Assembly: GCF_030718935.1 (NCBI RefSeq)
Contig: NZ_CP132194.1
Span: 1,984,001-2,048,000 of the forward strand
Reading direction: 5' to 3'
DNA length: 64,000 nucleotides
Source: Psychrobacter sp. M13
GTDB lineage: Bacteria; Pseudomonadota; Gammaproteobacteria; Pseudomonadales; Moraxellaceae
Part shown: positions 1 to 11,850 of the stretch, in pieces
Layout of the letters: every line of letters begins with the position of its first letter
Position numbering within the stretch: position 1 is the first letter of the stretch
Translations under genes and position numbers: made by a program
The notes under the pieces: generated by a model
The model's database searches: none
Told to the model about the DNA's origin: nothing
Seen by the model: only the letters and a program-made list of their open reading frames with translations

Positions 1-1200
1 ATTACCATGAATGACGATAACCGGTGGATTATGACCGCCGATATGAGCATAGCGCAATTTGATACGGCGACCTGAAATAGCAGGTGGCGGGTTAGCAGCG
101 ACCGCATCTTGCAAGATCTGAGTTAAGCGATTAGTCGACACTTCAAACATTGAAGAATCATAAGCACGTAAGAGTGAAGGATATAAATTGCCCACCCCAG
201 TACCATGTAATGCTGATATTAGATGCACTTTTACATAAGGAATAAAGTTAAAACGGCGATCCATTTCGATCTTAATATAGTTTTTTTGATCTTGAGTCAA
301 ACCATCCCATTTATTGATGGCCACTACCAAAGCACGGCCTGCATCAAGTGCATAGCCAATCATATGCAGATCTTGATCAACGATACCTTCTTGCGCATCA
401 ATGACAATGACGGTCACGTTCGAATCTTCGATAGCTTGTAAAGTCTTGATTACTGAGAACTTCTCTACCTTTTCATCAATCTTACCGCGGCGACGTACCC
501 CTGCGGTATCAATCAATACGTAATCTTTGCCATCGCGTTTATAAGGGATATAAATACTGTCACGAGTAGTTCCTGGCATATCGAACACGACGACTCGATC
601 CTCGCCTAATAGACGATTGACTAGCGTTGATTTGCCGACGTTTGGACGACCAATAATCGCCAGCTTCAAACCTTGTGGCTCCACTATCGACTCTTTTTCT
701 GGCATATCTGCAGTAATGACTTCAAGCAGATTACCAACACCTCGGCCATGACTAGCGGCCATAGGATAAGGCTCGCCAAGACCTAACGCATAAAACTCAG
801 CAGGCGCCGAATCATGAGCGCCATCGACTTTATTAGCGACCACGTAGACAGGCTTGCCTAAAGTGTGCAAGAACTTACCAATCTCAGCATCAGCACCGAT
901 CATTCCTACGCGTGCGTCTACCACAAACACGACGATGTCAGCTTCATGAATAGCTGTATGCGACTGCTCAGACATATAATCATCGATATTACCGCTACCG
1001 TCATCTGCTTCACCGATACCACCAGTATCTACTACGATAAAAGCTTTATCTTCGTATTCAGCATCGCCATATTGACGGTCACGGGTCAAACCCGACAGAT
1101 CAGCGACTAAAGCCTGACGACTTTTAGTAAACTGATTAAATAAAGTGGATTTACCAACGTTTGGGCGGCCAATTAAAGCGACCACGGGCTTGATACTCAT
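1..1200 (-). CDS. der: Ribosome biogenesis GTPase Der (EngA), 3' end missing
   Basis: Der is an essential tandem-domain GTPase that acts in 50S subunit assembly. The first 400 codons are in the window, read from the ATG at 1200 to the window edge, so the C-terminal end is absent. Two G domains are visible. The first starts with the P-loop [13 protein letters not shown] near residue 11. The second repeats it as [14 protein letters not shown] near residue 180, with DxPGTTRD and NKWD motifs following. The final visible residues ([13 protein letters not shown]) belong to the KH-like C-terminal domain. It is the last gene of a cluster running leftward from pilF, with 162 bp between it and bamB. 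This placement is typical of gammaproteobacteria. Identification is secure; only the end is unknown. Confidence 0.97.
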   Translation of the reverse strand, partial: MSIKPVVALIGRPNVGKSTLFNQFTKSRQALVADLSGLTRDRQYGDAEYEDKAFIVVDTGGIGEADDGSGNIDDYMSEQSHTAIHEADIVVFVVDARVGMIGADAEIGKFLHTLGKPVYVVANKVDGAHDSAPAEFYALGLGEPYPMAASHGRGVGNLLEVITADMPEKESIVEPQGLKLAIIGRPNVGKSTLVNRLLGEDRVVVFDMPGTTRDSIYIPYKRDGKDYVLIDTAGVRRRGKIDEKVEKFSVIKTLQAIEDSNVTVIVIDAQEGIVDQDLHMIGYALDAGRALVVAINKWDGLTQDQKNYIKIEMDRRFNFIPYVKVHLISALHGTGVGNLYPSLLRAYDSSMFEVSTNRLTQILQDAVAANPPPAISGRRIKLRYAHIGGHNPPVIVIHGN

Positions 1201-1362
1201 GCGTTACTCTCAATGATAGTGTTTAAAAGCAAAAACAGCGAATACGCTGTTGATCACCTTAGACACTAATAAATAATAATAAAATTTTGCTAAAAACTTG
1301 CTAACAATAAGCTCATAGCTTATCAATAAAATCAAATTGGCATAACAAAACAAAAATAGCGA

Positions 1363-2571
1363 TTAACGAGCCAGCTGCCAAACAGCGACTTGGCCTGAAT
1401 TGCTTTGGGTTAGCAAGCGACTGCCTTGCACTTGTAAGGTATGCAGTGCGCCTTTGGTTTGGACGCGACTTACGATAGTACCTGTTGCTGAATCGAATAG
1501 ATGTATTACCCCATCCAAGTCACCAACGGCAATATAGTTGCCTATCATCACAGGATTTGTCAATTGACGATAGCCTAGCTCATCGTTTTGCCATAACACT
1601 GCGCCGCTATTACGATCATAGGCGGCTACTTGACCTGCTAAACTGGTCGCTACTACTTGCTGAGCGTTGACTGCAAGAGACTTCAAGCTTGCTTGTTCAT
1701 TCACGAATTTTACTTGTCTTGAAGCCAAGTCAATACCTAGCATCTGTCCACTATAGCTGATGGCGAACAGTTCATTATTGTCGACGATAGGTGCGCCATC
1801 GACATCACTCATACGTTCAACTTCACTACTACCTGAGCCAACGCCAATACGACGTGACCACTGCGGCAGTCCGTTATCGACAGTAATAGCATGTAGACGA
1901 CCGTCAGCGGTCGCCACTAGCGCGGTTTTATCGTCTAATAAGGTGGGCATAGCGCTGCCACGCACGCTAATATCAGGTACTTGAGTCGCAAACTGCCATA
2001 CTGATTGACCATTTTGCAAAGATAATCCATGCAAAAAGCCATCATTAGCTGACAAAATAACTCGGTTATTACTGATCAAAGCTGGGCTGAGCACTGAGCC
2101 AGTTAATTGTTGCTGCCAACGCTTAGCACCTGTTGTGCTATCAAATGCCATGACCTGCCCGCTACGCGTACTAACAATAGCAGTTTGGCTAAAGTCGTCT
2201 AGTGCTACGCCACCTGTGATTTGATCGCCGACATTAACAGACCAAAGGCTTTGACCTGCGTTATTAAAGCCTGATAAATCACCACCGCGTGAGGCAGTGA
2301 CGATTTGATCATTACTATAGCCAACTTGTAGGCTAAGTGGATCTTTAGCACTGGCTTTTTTGCCAGCATCTACGTTGAATACAGGCTGTAGCACACTGAT
2401 CGGTTGGGCGAGCTGAACCAATTTTACAGGATCATTGACCACGGGCTTAATACCTCGCTCACAGCCAACGACTGCACTGGTCATAAGCGCCAATACTGCG
2501 ACATGCGTAACCATTGTTCTTATATTTTTTTTATTGACTAAGCGGTTATCAAGGCGAATAAGTAAAGTCAT
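1363..2571 (-). CDS. bamB: Outer membrane assembly lipoprotein BamB
   Basis: BamB is the beta-propeller lipoprotein of the BAM complex, which inserts beta-barrel proteins into the outer membrane. The 402-residue product has a lipoprotein signal with a lipobox ending at Cys37 (SAVVGC). Eight-bladed PQQ-like repeats follow, recognisable as recurring motifs such as GQSLWSVNVGDQITGG, GAKRWQQQL, GQSVWQFATQ and NGLPQWSRRIG. The length is normal for the family. It lies between yfgM and der, the usual position in gammaproteobacteria. The first 20 residues before the hydrophobic core are rather long, so a later start (for example Met20) is possible. Confidence 0.95.
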   Translation of the reverse strand: MTLLIRLDNRLVNKKNIRTMVTHVAVLALMTSAVVGCERGIKPVVNDPVKLVQLAQPISVLQPVFNVDAGKKASAKDPLSLQVGYSNDQIVTASRGGDLSGFNNAGQSLWSVNVGDQITGGVALDDFSQTAIVSTRSGQVMAFDSTTGAKRWQQQLTGSVLSPALISNNRVILSANDGFLHGLSLQNGQSVWQFATQVPDISVRGSAMPTLLDDKTALVATADGRLHAITVDNGLPQWSRRIGVGSGSSEVERMSDVDGAPIVDNNELFAISYSGQMLGIDLASRQVKFVNEQASLKSLAVNAQQVVATSLAGQVAAYDRNSGAVLWQNDELGYRQLTNPVMIGNYIAVGDLDGVIHLFDSATGTIVSRVQTKGALHTLQVQGSRLLTQSNSGQVAVWQLAR

Positions 2572-2662
2572 GGTTGGTTCTCATTACAAATAAGTGAACG
2601 ATCTATAAAGGCTGAAATCTTTGCTCAAAAACTACAATCAATAGTTTAAGCTTTAAGTATAT

Positions 2663-3478
2663 TTATTGTGCTGTTTGAGTCTCAGTATTTGCAGCGTCGT
2701 CTGTTACAGGTTCTTGATTAACAGTCTCTGGATTAATAGCTGGCGCAGCAGCAGCTTGGACAAGCTCCGTAGGCGCATCGATAGACTCAGGCACTATACC
2801 CAAACTCTCCATTTTCAAAGCTAATACGGCTCGAGTTTCTTGACGCTTGCGTAGCAGCTCCCAAGCATTGTTGTAAGCCTGAACAGCAGCGTCTTTGTCA
2901 TTTTGAGCCAAATAGATATCCCCTAATAGCTCTTGCTGGCTGCCCTCAAAAGAGCTTGGCATATCGGTCTTAGCTTCGGTTAACGCCGCTTCAGCATCGC
3001 CTGCGGCTAGTAGAGTCTCAGCGTAACGCAAACGAGCTATGGCTGTAAGTCCTGCATCGCCAAGATCAATAGCTAGTGCCTGCTCAAAGCTCTTACGTGC
3101 TCCTGCAAAGTCATCGCTATCGACCTGTCCGCGAGCCTTTATCATTAGCGCTTGCCAAGCATAAACTGAGCTACCATGAGTGCTCACTAAAGTATCGATG
3201 TTAGCATTCAACTGCTTACGACTATCGGCAAGTGCTGTTAAAGCATCCGCTTCTAGGTCTGGATTTTGCGCCGCCAAACTGACTTGCTCATTTAACAGCT
3301 GAATATCCGCATATTGATCAGCGGCAACGGTATCGACCCGTGCATGGTTATTTTGCCAATAAGTCCAGCCAAAGTAACCTGCTAATGCCAGCAAAATAAC
3401 GGTGATAATATTACCACCATATTGTTTTAACGCTTGCATTGAGCCATCTGGGTTTGACGTATTAGGGGTCAGAGCCAT
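2663..3478 (-). CDS. yfgM: YfgM-type TPR protein (SecYEG ancillary subunit)
   Basis: The 271-residue protein has a short cytoplasmic N-terminus, one membrane segment at about residues 22-41 (GGNIITVILLALAGYFGWTY) and a periplasmic tetratricopeptide region. That topology matches YfgM, which associates with SecYEG and PpiD and links translocation to periplasmic chaperones. Alanine-rich TPR helices run through residues 60-225. The C-terminal tail is acidic and Gln/Thr-rich (about residues 230-271), as is common in Moraxellaceae homologues. It lies between hisS and bamB, the conserved order. Family assignment is firm; the precise partner interaction is taken from E. coli. Confidence 0.9.
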   Translation of the reverse strand: MALTPNTSNPDGSMQALKQYGGNIITVILLALAGYFGWTYWQNNHARVDTVAADQYADIQLLNEQVSLAAQNPDLEADALTALADSRKQLNANIDTLVSTHGSSVYAWQALMIKARGQVDSDDFAGARKSFEQALAIDLGDAGLTAIARLRYAETLLAAGDAEAALTEAKTDMPSSFEGSQQELLGDIYLAQNDKDAAVQAYNNAWELLRKRQETRAVLALKMESLGIVPESIDAPTELVQAAAAPAINPETVNQEPVTDDAANTETQTAQ

Positions 3479-3567
3479 GAATATTTACCTAGTAAATTTA
3501 TAGTAAGTGCAATCATTATGACTGTCAAATCAATAAAACACAGTCAATAAAACGAGCTATTTTATAA

Positions 3568-4881
3568 TCAGATATTTATGTGTGTAGCAAAGTTTTGTTC
3601 GTCAGCGAGCCAGTCTTGAGCTACGCTTCGTTGCTCACCTGTTTGCATATCCTTAATACTGATCTCATTAGCGTCCAGCTCTTGCTGCGCAATGATAACC
3701 GTCAAGCGCGCGCCTGATTTGTCCGCTTTTTTCATTTGCGCTTTTAGTCCTGTAGCGCTCGCCATTCTAATACGCAAATCTGGACGCTGATAGCGAAGAT
3801 TCTGGGCATAAGTCATACCTGCGCCATAAACTTCAGGATGCGCGGCAATAAAGACATCACAGGCAGCCGTTTCGCTAAAAGGAGCAACTGCGTCTATCAA
3901 TAACAATAAGCGCTCAAGTCCCATCGCAAAGCCGACCGCAGGCTCAGACTTGACAGGCTTAGCATCAGCTTTATTATTGCCACGAGTGTCCGTTGATTTT
4001 AGCTGACCGACTAGGCTATCATAACGGCCACCAGCACAAACTGTAGCTTGGCTACCCAGCTTATCTGTCACCCACTCAAATACGGTTTTGTTATAATAAT
4101 CAAGGCCACGCACTAGATGCGGGTTGATCTCAAACTTAATACCTAAAGCCATCAAATAGGCTTGTACTTGCTCAAAATGTGCCACACTATCTTCGCCTAG
4201 AAAGTCAGCAAGTTTTGGCGCATCAATAAGCAATGCTTGAGTACTCGCCTCTTTGCTATCTAAGATACGTAGCGGATTGGTAGTTAAACGGCGCTTGCTA
4301 TCGTCATCGAGCTGATCTTGTTTATCGGTTAAATAAGCCACTAGGGCATCGCGATAAGCATGACGCTCATCAAGCTCGCCTAGGCTATTTAGTTCAAGAC
4401 GCAGCTCATCTTTGAGACCTAACTGTTGCCACATCAGATGGGTCATCGCAATCAGCTCAGCATCCGCATCTGGCAGCGCACTACCAAAGCTCTCAACACC
4501 TATCTGATGAAACTGACGATAACGACCTTTTTGTGGACGCTCATAGCGAAACATAGGACCGATGTACCAAAGCTTTGGGGTATCACCGCGTAATAAGTTA
4601 TGCTCAATCACTGCCCGCACGGCTCCTGCTGTGCCTTCTGGACGTAAGGTCAATGGTGTAGGTGGCTCAGACTTATCTATAAAGCTATACATCTCTTTTT
4701 CAACGATATCAGTAGCACCGCCAATAGCACGCGCAAACAGATCAGTCTGCTCAACGATAGGCAGACGAATATGCTCATAGCCATATCTAGATAACACGTC
4801 CGCTAATATAGACTCAAGCTTTAGCCACTGTGCAGACTGATCTGGCAAAATATCGTTAAACCCTTTAATAGCTTTGATCAT
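3568..4881 (-). CDS. hisS: Histidyl-tRNA synthetase
   Basis: HisRS charges tRNA-His with histidine. The 437-residue protein has the class II synthetase features in order: the KGFNDILP start, motif 2 around residues 111-129 ([16 protein letters not shown]), the histidine-binding signature [13 protein letters not shown] near residue 258, and motif 3 GLERLLLL near residue 323. A C-terminal anticodon-binding domain follows. A short insertion (about residues 297-315, rich in Thr, Asp and Lys) lies between the histidine-binding motif and motif 3. The gene sits 55 bp downstream of ispG and upstream of yfgM in a probable operon. Confidence 0.97.
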   Translation of the reverse strand: MIKAIKGFNDILPDQSAQWLKLESILADVLSRYGYEHIRLPIVEQTDLFARAIGGATDIVEKEMYSFIDKSEPPTPLTLRPEGTAGAVRAVIEHNLLRGDTPKLWYIGPMFRYERPQKGRYRQFHQIGVESFGSALPDADAELIAMTHLMWQQLGLKDELRLELNSLGELDERHAYRDALVAYLTDKQDQLDDDSKRRLTTNPLRILDSKEASTQALLIDAPKLADFLGEDSVAHFEQVQAYLMALGIKFEINPHLVRGLDYYNKTVFEWVTDKLGSQATVCAGGRYDSLVGQLKSTDTRGNNKADAKPVKSEPAVGFAMGLERLLLLIDAVAPFSETAACDVFIAAHPEVYGAGMTYAQNLRYQRPDLRIRMASATGLKAQMKKADKSGARLTVIIAQQELDANEISIKDMQTGEQRSVAQDWLADEQNFATHINI

Positions 4882-4936
4882 GTGGCACTTATATCCTAAA
4901 TTTTTAATTGTTATTTTTAGCCAATTTTACAAAATA

Positions 4937-6052
4937 CTATTTTACGCGAATGATTTCATTTTCACGAGCTTTCTCGAGCACTTCCGCATGAGCGCGTACC
5001 ATACCTTCGATTTCATCGACTAGATTATCCGTATCGATAAGATGGCTCTTCTCGCCCATACGGTAGACTAGTGATCGACGCGCGGCTCCTACAACACCAA
5101 TATCCGCTTCTTTGGCTTCGCCTGGTCCATTAACCTTGCAGCCAATCACTGACAGATTCATCGGCTCACGAATATCCTCTAGGCGTGCTTCCAAAGCAGT
5201 CATCACCCGTATCACATCGAACTCTTGACGTGAGCAACTAGGGCAAGCAATAAAATTCACCCCGTTTGAGCGAATATTTAATGACTTGAGAATATCATAG
5301 CCAATTTTGATTTCTTCTTCAGGCTCAGCGGCGAGTGATATACGGATCGTATCGCCTATGCCATCAAGTAATAATCCGCCAAGCGCAATAGCAGATTTGA
5401 CTGCACCCGTACGATAGACACCCGCTTCGGTCACCCCAAGATGTAAGGGGTTATCGATCTGTGCTGATATTAGACGATAAGCATCCAAGGTCAAAAATAC
5501 ATTGCTAGCTTTGACTGACACTTTATATTGATCAAAGTTGAGACGATCCAAGATATCGATATGACGCATAGCGGACTCAAGCATAGCCTCGCCCGTTGGC
5601 TCAGTATATTTGCGCTGAATCTCTTTTTCTAGAGAGCCTGCATTAACACCGATACGAATAGGAATATTATGGTGACGCGCGCAAGCGACGACTTCGCGCA
5701 CTTTAGCATCGCTACCGATGTTGCCAGGATTAATACGCAGACAATCAGCGCCTGCCTCGGCTACTGCTAAAGCAATCTTATGATCAAAATGTATATCAGC
5801 GATGAGTGGTACACTCACTAATTTGCGAATCTCACCAAAAGCGGCAACACTCTCCATAGTCGGTGTAGATACACGCATAAGATCTGCGCCCGCTTCTACA
5901 CAGCGCTCTATTTGCGCAACAGTGCCCGGGATATCACAAGTATCCGTATTAGTCATGCTTTGTACGCTGATCGGTGCATCACCACCAATAGCAACGTCAC
6001 CGACATATATCTTTTTGGTAACACGGCGAACGATAGGTGCTGATGTTGACAT
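4937..6052 (-). CDS. ispG: 4-hydroxy-3-methylbut-2-en-1-yl diphosphate synthase
   Basis: IspG (GcpE) catalyses the penultimate step of the MEP isoprenoid pathway, reducing the cyclic diphosphate MEcPP to HMBPP with a [4Fe-4S] cluster. The 371-residue protein is of normal bacterial length. It shows the TIM-barrel part (VQSMTNTDT near the N-terminus, [11 protein letters not shown] near residue 85) and the cluster ligands Cys270 and Cys273 (IACPSCSR) and Cys305 ([17 protein letters not shown]). It lies between rodZ and hisS in the usual gammaproteobacterial order. Confidence 0.97.
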   Translation of the reverse strand: MSTSAPIVRRVTKKIYVGDVAIGGDAPISVQSMTNTDTCDIPGTVAQIERCVEAGADLMRVSTPTMESVAAFGEIRKLVSVPLIADIHFDHKIALAVAEAGADCLRINPGNIGSDAKVREVVACARHHNIPIRIGVNAGSLEKEIQRKYTEPTGEAMLESAMRHIDILDRLNFDQYKVSVKASNVFLTLDAYRLISAQIDNPLHLGVTEAGVYRTGAVKSAIALGGLLLDGIGDTIRISLAAEPEEEIKIGYDILKSLNIRSNGVNFIACPSCSRQEFDVIRVMTALEARLEDIREPMNLSVIGCKVNGPGEAKEADIGVVGAARRSLVYRMGEKSHLIDTDNLVDEIEGMVRAHAEVLEKARENEIIRVK

Positions 6053-6096
6053 AATTAATCCTTGGCAAATACAAACTGTAAATAAGTCTAAAAATA

Positions 6097-6918
6097 TTAA
6101 GGAGTCAATGCGAAGCTAGCTTGCTGACCTGTTGCATACTGCTCTAAGGCAACGGGCTGTTGATTCGCAATTAGCTCAACATTATTGATATTATCAATAA
6201 CAATATTAAAAGGCGGCACACCAGAGAGTTGATAACTACCTTGGGTCTGCTCACCGCTAATCAAACTATTACCATTGGCATCAATGACCCCAACTGAGGC
6301 GGTGTCACTCAATTTGAACTGTAATATAGCAGTTGCTGCAACGTCACCACCCAAGTTTAATGCTGAGCCTGAGGCACCAACACTACTAGTGTCAAGCTCA
6401 TCAATAGCAGCGCCTTGGGTCTGCTCTGATAACGTTATATCCTCAGATATAGGCGTGACTTCCTCGGTGTCTTGCGTAGCATTAGTCACCATGCGGAACA
6501 AAAGCACTGCTAGAATAATGAGTGCAATCACAGCAAGTATTAATAAGGGATTGAAGCGGATACGGCTGCGACTATCGCGCTGTAACGTACCCATAGGGCG
6601 CAGTGGCGACTCAATATTGCCCATAGCGCGCGACTTTAGCTCATTAGGATAAGCATTATCAAAGCTATTAGCTACTTGTACAGGATCTAATCCTAAAAAC
6701 TTGGCGTAGTTAATAGCGAATCCACGCGAAAAAGCCGCTTGTGGCAGCTGAGCAAAATCTTCATCCTCTAAAGCTTGCAAATGACGCTTGAGTATAAATA
6801 ACTCGCTTGCCACCGTCTCTAAGCTCATCTGCTTAGTCTTGCGAGCGTTTTGCAACATAACACCGAACGATTTCTGAGCGGTTGATTGATTAGTAGATGG
6901 TGGGTTGGTCATTTCCAT
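6097..6918 (-). CDS. rodZ: RodZ-like helix-turn-helix membrane protein
   Basis: RodZ-type proteins link the MreB cytoskeleton to the rod-shape peptidoglycan machinery. The 273-residue product has an N-terminal helix-turn-helix at about residues 15-85 ([20 protein letters not shown], then [20 protein letters not shown]). One membrane helix follows at about residues 125-143 ([18 protein letters not shown]). The C-terminal periplasmic domain (DUF4115, residues 195-265) contains [10 protein letters not shown] and GVPPFNIVI. The gene overlaps the end of pilF. The ATG at 6918 has an AGAGG just upstream; a second ATG at 6912 forms an ATGA overlap with the pilF stop, so either could be used. Psychrobacter cells are coccoid to short rods, so the cellular role may differ from E. 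coli. Confidence 0.88.
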   Translation of the reverse strand: MEMTNPPSTNQSTAQKSFGVMLQNARKTKQMSLETVASELFILKRHLQALEDEDFAQLPQAAFSRGFAINYAKFLGLDPVQVANSFDNAYPNELKSRAMGNIESPLRPMGTLQRDSRSRIRFNPLLILAVIALIILAVLLFRMVTNATQDTEEVTPISEDITLSEQTQGAAIDELDTSSVGASGSALNLGGDVAATAILQFKLSDTASVGVIDANGNSLISGEQTQGSYQLSGVPPFNIVIDNINNVELIANQQPVALEQYATGQQASFALTP

Positions 6919-7868
6919 GGAGCCTCTGGATTGTTAAGCCAAGTCTTAAGTTGTTTTGCCTCTTCGCTCAAAGGATAAGCGGAGAGCAGCTGTTGTGCCA
7001 ATTGTTGACGAGTCGTGATATCGTTTTGTGCAGCCGCTAATTTGATGCCTTGAAGCAATAAGCGCGGGCTAATACCTTGACCTTTTACCAGTATCAAAGT
7101 CTCATCATAAAGCCGCTGCGCCTGAATAATACGCTGCTCTTCAAGCAATAAATCAACCAGTTCTATATGGGCAATTAAGCTATTGCGATTACCCTCTAGC
7201 GCCCGTAAAAAAGCTTTGGCTGCTAGAGGATGATTATCAAGCTGTAAATAAGTCCGCCCTAAATTTTCAAGAGCTCCAATACGGCCTTCGTAACCTAGTG
7301 TCGCACCTGCAATCTCAAACTGGGCAACTGCTTCGTTATAACGCTGCATCTGCGATAAATAGACGCCATAATTATTACGCGCCTGCGTAAAGTCCGCGTC
7401 CAATGAAATAGCTTGCTTGAAGTACTGATCAGCCTTTTCAAGATTAAGGCGGCTGCCTTCTTGCTGCAATAAAACGCCCATCATATCATAGGCGGGCGCA
7501 TATCGGCTATTAGCAGCAAAAGCTTTTTCGAGTTGCCGCTGAGCAGCATCTAACTCGTTTTTGCGAATGTACTGCGCTGCAAGAGAGGTACGAACGCGAG
7601 CAATCTCTTGTTTATCTGAGCTGCGACTATCTGTAGGCTCAGTTGAAGTCTGGTAACGCGTACTACCGGTTAGATCGGTGGCCGTATTAGAGGTACTTTG
7701 ACAGCCTGTTGCCAATACGGTCAGCAAGACACAGCTAGCTACTTTTACTTGAAATCCTCTATTACCTGAGGAACTCAAAAGAAATAGCTTTAGGGGTTGC
7801 AGACCATCATTAGAGTCTAATTTATCACTAAGTTGACAAAAATATCTATAAATCATTATGACCGCCAT
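6909..7868 (-). CDS. pilF: Type IV pilus biogenesis lipoprotein PilF/PilW
   Basis: PilF (PilW) is the outer membrane pilotin that helps assemble the PilQ secretin of type IV pili. The protein is a lipoprotein with a VLATGCQS lipobox followed by several TPR motifs (NELDAAQRQLEKAFAANSRY, KADQYFKQAISLDADFTQAR, YNEAVAQFEIAGATLGYEGR), as in the family. Placement between rlmN and rodZ is the classic gammaproteobacterial position. The start is uncertain. The open frame reaches a TTG at 7886, and in-frame ATGs lie at 7868 and 7856, none with a clear ribosome binding site. All give an unusually long stretch before the lipobox, so a non-ATG start nearer the signal peptide is possible. The 3' end overlaps rodZ. 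Confidence 0.88.
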   Translation of the reverse strand: MAVIMIYRYFCQLSDKLDSNDGLQPLKLFLLSSSGNRGFQVKVASCVLLTVLATGCQSTSNTATDLTGSTRYQTSTEPTDSRSSDKQEIARVRTSLAAQYIRKNELDAAQRQLEKAFAANSRYAPAYDMMGVLLQQEGSRLNLEKADQYFKQAISLDADFTQARNNYGVYLSQMQRYNEAVAQFEIAGATLGYEGRIGALENLGRTYLQLDNHPLAAKAFLRALEGNRNSLIAHIELVDLLLEEQRIIQAQRLYDETLILVKGQGISPRLLLQGIKLAAAQNDITTRQQLAQQLLSAYPLSEEAKQLKTWLNNPEAPWK

Positions 7869-8007
7869 AGTAGCGCTAGGATTCAATTAGCCAGTAGTTT
7901 AATAGATTTGAAGCTAATAAGTACAATTTAGTTGCTATTAATTCTACTAGCTACACTTCTATCACGGTAAGGATAGAGAAATGAAAGCAATCGGCATGGT
8001 TTAGATA

Positions 8008-9321
8008 TTACTCAGTCGCCTCTATATTACTGGACTTTAAGTTACTACGATCTTTTATACTTTGTTGCCAAGCTGCCGAGCGTCGGGTGCGATCCGCTAC
8101 TTGCCCGACCAGCTGACCACAAGCGGCATCAATATCATCACCGCGGGTTTGGCGGATAGTGCAGACAAACCCTGCTTGGCTAAGTATATTACTAAAAGCA
8201 TGGATACGATTGTTACTAGACTTATCATAGCCTGCATGCGGAAAAGGATTGAATGGAATAAGATTCACCTTACTTGGCAAATCAGCTAGCAGAGCGACTA
8301 ACTGTTCAGCGTGCTCATTACTATCATTGACGCCATTGAGCATGACGTATTCAATGGTCACATGCTTTTTGTGGCGCGGATTGGCATCAAACACGTAATT
8401 TCGCGCCGCTGCCATCAGCTCACTTAGAGGATATTTTTTGTTAATAGGTACCAGCTCATTGCGTAGCTCATCATTGGGCGCATGTAGCGATATCGCTAAT
8501 GCCACATCGATATCTTTGGCAAGCTGATACATTTTGGGCACGACCCCTGAGGTTGACAAGGTCACGCGGCGCTTGGATAGCCCATAAGCATGATCGCTGA
8601 GCATCAGCTCCATCGAGCTGACAACAGGTGTATAGTTAAGTAGCGGCTCACCCATGCCCATCATGACCACATTGGTCACCTGATTGTCCCACAAGCTATG
8701 ATCGACATGCTCAAGACTGTCATGATCATCTGTCATATAAGAAGCGTTAGCAACCCAAAGCTGACCTAAAATCTCAGCCGCGGTTAAATCCCGTTCAAAA
8801 CCCTGCTTGCCCGTGCTACAAAAGCTACAGTCGAGCGCACAGCCCACTTGGGAGGAGACACATAAAGTCTTACGGCCGTTCTCTTTGCTGTCATCAGCAG
8901 GTATCAATACGGTCTCAACTAGAGATCCGCCTGTCACTTCAAACACCCATTTACGTGTACCATCATCACTATATTGACGATGAATCACCTTTGGTGGAAT
9001 AACACAAGCATTAGCAGACAATTTATCACGTAATCCTTTGCTTAGATTGGTCATCTGCTCAAAGTCTGTGACCCCTTGCTGATAAATCCATTTAATCACT
9101 TGGGTAGCACGAAACGGCTTCTCACCAATGCTTTTGAAATAGTCTGCCAGCTGCGCCTGTGTCATACCCAATAGGTTGGTCTTAGCCATCGCCTCATCGG
9201 TCAGCTTGATGCTATTGAGCCTAGTGGATTTAGATGCTTTAGTTGGCGTATGTGCTTGTACTGGCTGCGTAGACGTGGCTGTATTCATAGCCGTTTTTTC
9301 GATGGTAGTGAGCGTTGACAT
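8008..9321 (-). CDS. rlmN: 23S rRNA/tRNA adenine-C2 methyltransferase RlmN
   Basis: RlmN is a radical-SAM enzyme that methylates C2 of A2503 in 23S rRNA and of A37 in some tRNAs. The radical-SAM cluster motif CxxxCxxC is at Cys161, Cys165 and Cys168 (CALDCSFC). The following GxGEP motif appears as [11 protein letters not shown]. The conserved C-terminal cysteine is present in [14 protein letters not shown]. At 437 residues it is longer than E. coli RlmN because of a Ser/Thr-rich N-terminal extension of about 45 residues and a Ser/Asn-rich tail. The chosen ATG has AAGG about 10 nt upstream, but later starts (Met12, Met45) cannot be excluded. It lies upstream of pilF in the conserved order. Confidence 0.95.
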   Translation of the reverse strand: MSTLTTIEKTAMNTATSTQPVQAHTPTKASKSTRLNSIKLTDEAMAKTNLLGMTQAQLADYFKSIGEKPFRATQVIKWIYQQGVTDFEQMTNLSKGLRDKLSANACVIPPKVIHRQYSDDGTRKWVFEVTGGSLVETVLIPADDSKENGRKTLCVSSQVGCALDCSFCSTGKQGFERDLTAAEILGQLWVANASYMTDDHDSLEHVDHSLWDNQVTNVVMMGMGEPLLNYTPVVSSMELMLSDHAYGLSKRRVTLSTSGVVPKMYQLAKDIDVALAISLHAPNDELRNELVPINKKYPLSELMAAARNYVFDANPRHKKHVTIEYVMLNGVNDSNEHAEQLVALLADLPSKVNLIPFNPFPHAGYDKSSNNRIHAFSNILSQAGFVCTIRQTRGDDIDAACGQLVGQVADRTRRSAAWQQSIKDRSNLKSSNIEATE

Positions 9322-9580
9322 AAGAGATGGCCTTTTTACTGAAACTGATTTTACAATTTTTAGATACTTTTATAGATGCTTTTTACAGGTACTGTTTATG
9401 AGTGCTGTTTATGAATACTACAATAAGCAATCCGTTATGAGCGCAATACTTCAGAATAAAAGCTTATGCTGATAAGGGATTGATTACGTTATAGCGGACA
9501 TTATAAAGCAATAGTCATGATGAGGGGAGATCATCTAAATTTCAATACAAGCGCTTTGATGACTTACTACCCTAATAGCT

Positions 9581-9615
9581 AAAACGGCTTATACCCATAA
9601 GATATAAGCCGTTTT
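9581..9615 (-). terminator. Probable terminator between ndk and rlmN
   Basis: A perfect 13-bp inverted repeat (AAAACGGCTTATA ... TATAAGCCGTTTT, 9-nt loop) lies just downstream of ndk and ends in U's when read leftward. It probably ends the ndk transcript. It is also nearly symmetrical and could work in both directions. The rest of the 366-bp gap 9322-9687 shows no gene. Confidence 0.75.
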
Positions 9616-9687
9616 ATGTGACTATTTAACAATGCTACAGAGTCATACTACAGCCATCAATTAGTAATAAATCAATAGCAAAGCGTA

Positions 9688-10119
9688 TTAACGCGTGCGA
9701 GCACAAACTTCGTCATCATTGAAGAAATAGCTGATTTCACGCGCAGCTGACTCTGCTGAATCTGAACCATGTACCGCGTTTTCATCGATGCTGCTAGCAA
9801 AGTCTGCACGGATAGTGCCTTTATCAGCGTCTTTTGGGTTGGTTGCGCCCATGATTTCGCGATGCTTAGCAATAGCGTTTTCGCCTTCTAGTACCGATAC
9901 TAATACTGGGCCTGACATCATGAATGACTTTAGATCATTATAAAATGGACGTTCAGCGTGCTCAGCGTAAAAACCGCCCGCTTTTTGATCATCAAGTTGT
10001 AGCATTTTTGCGCCAACGATTTTTAGACCAGCTTGTTCAAAACGATCATAGATAGCGCCGATATGGTTGCCGCCAACCGCGTCAGGTTTGATAATAGATA
10101 AAGTACGTTCGATAGCCAT
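9688..10119 (-). CDS. ndk: Nucleoside diphosphate kinase
   Basis: Ndk transfers the gamma phosphate from ATP to nucleoside diphosphates, balancing NTP pools. The 143-residue length is typical. The N-terminus ([13 protein letters not shown]) and the catalytic-histidine motif near residue 117 ([12 protein letters not shown]) are intact. The start ATG has a strong AGGAG ribosome binding site. A hairpin terminator lies immediately downstream, so it is probably monocistronic. It sits upstream of rlmN, as in E. coli. Confidence 0.98.
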   Translation of the reverse strand: MAIERTLSIIKPDAVGGNHIGAIYDRFEQAGLKIVGAKMLQLDDQKAGGFYAEHAERPFYNDLKSFMMSGPVLVSVLEGENAIAKHREIMGATNPKDADKGTIRADFASSIDENAVHGSDSAESAAREISYFFNDDEVCARTR

Positions 10120-10353
10120 GTAAAGCTCCTAGTTGATTACTAAAGCGGAATTTTAATTTATAAATTACTATTCATAAACTTAGGTATCAAAATATTAGCT
10201 TAGGCTATTTTAAAACTGAAAAAAACAAACCGATATTGCTAATAAATGATTGCTGACTATTATAATGATTAAGGCTATAAATGATAGGGGTTATTTATAA
10301 ATGAGGTCGACTTAAAGGTGAACTCACAACTTATAACCGCTGTAAGTCTATTT

Positions 10354-10394
10354 AACTAAAAAACCTCAACGCTTAGCACTGAGGTTTTTTAGTT
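10354..10394 (-). terminator. Terminator downstream of purA
   Basis: A perfect 15-bp inverted repeat (AACTAAAAAACCTCA ... TGAGGTTTTTTAGTT) with an 11-nt loop sits 38 bp after the purA stop, with the U-run inside the arm. Its symmetry allows function in both directions. The remainder of the 10120-10431 gap shows no gene. Confidence 0.85.
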
Positions 10395-10431
10395 AAAAGT
10401 CATTGATCAAACTATCTAAGCATCGTACGTA

Positions 10432-11730
<1,299 letters not shown>

Positions 11731-11850
11731 TCAGATGTGTTGAAATGTATAATAAAACTTTAGCTTGATTAAGTATTAATTTATATTTATAAAAATTACT
11801 TTTGAAAACTATTAAGACTTTTGAAACAAATAATTTAAAGTAAATAACGA

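Noticed and set aside
4562..4780. Open frame opposite hisS
   Set aside because: Antisense shadow of a well-conserved gene; no ribosome binding site or protein family features.
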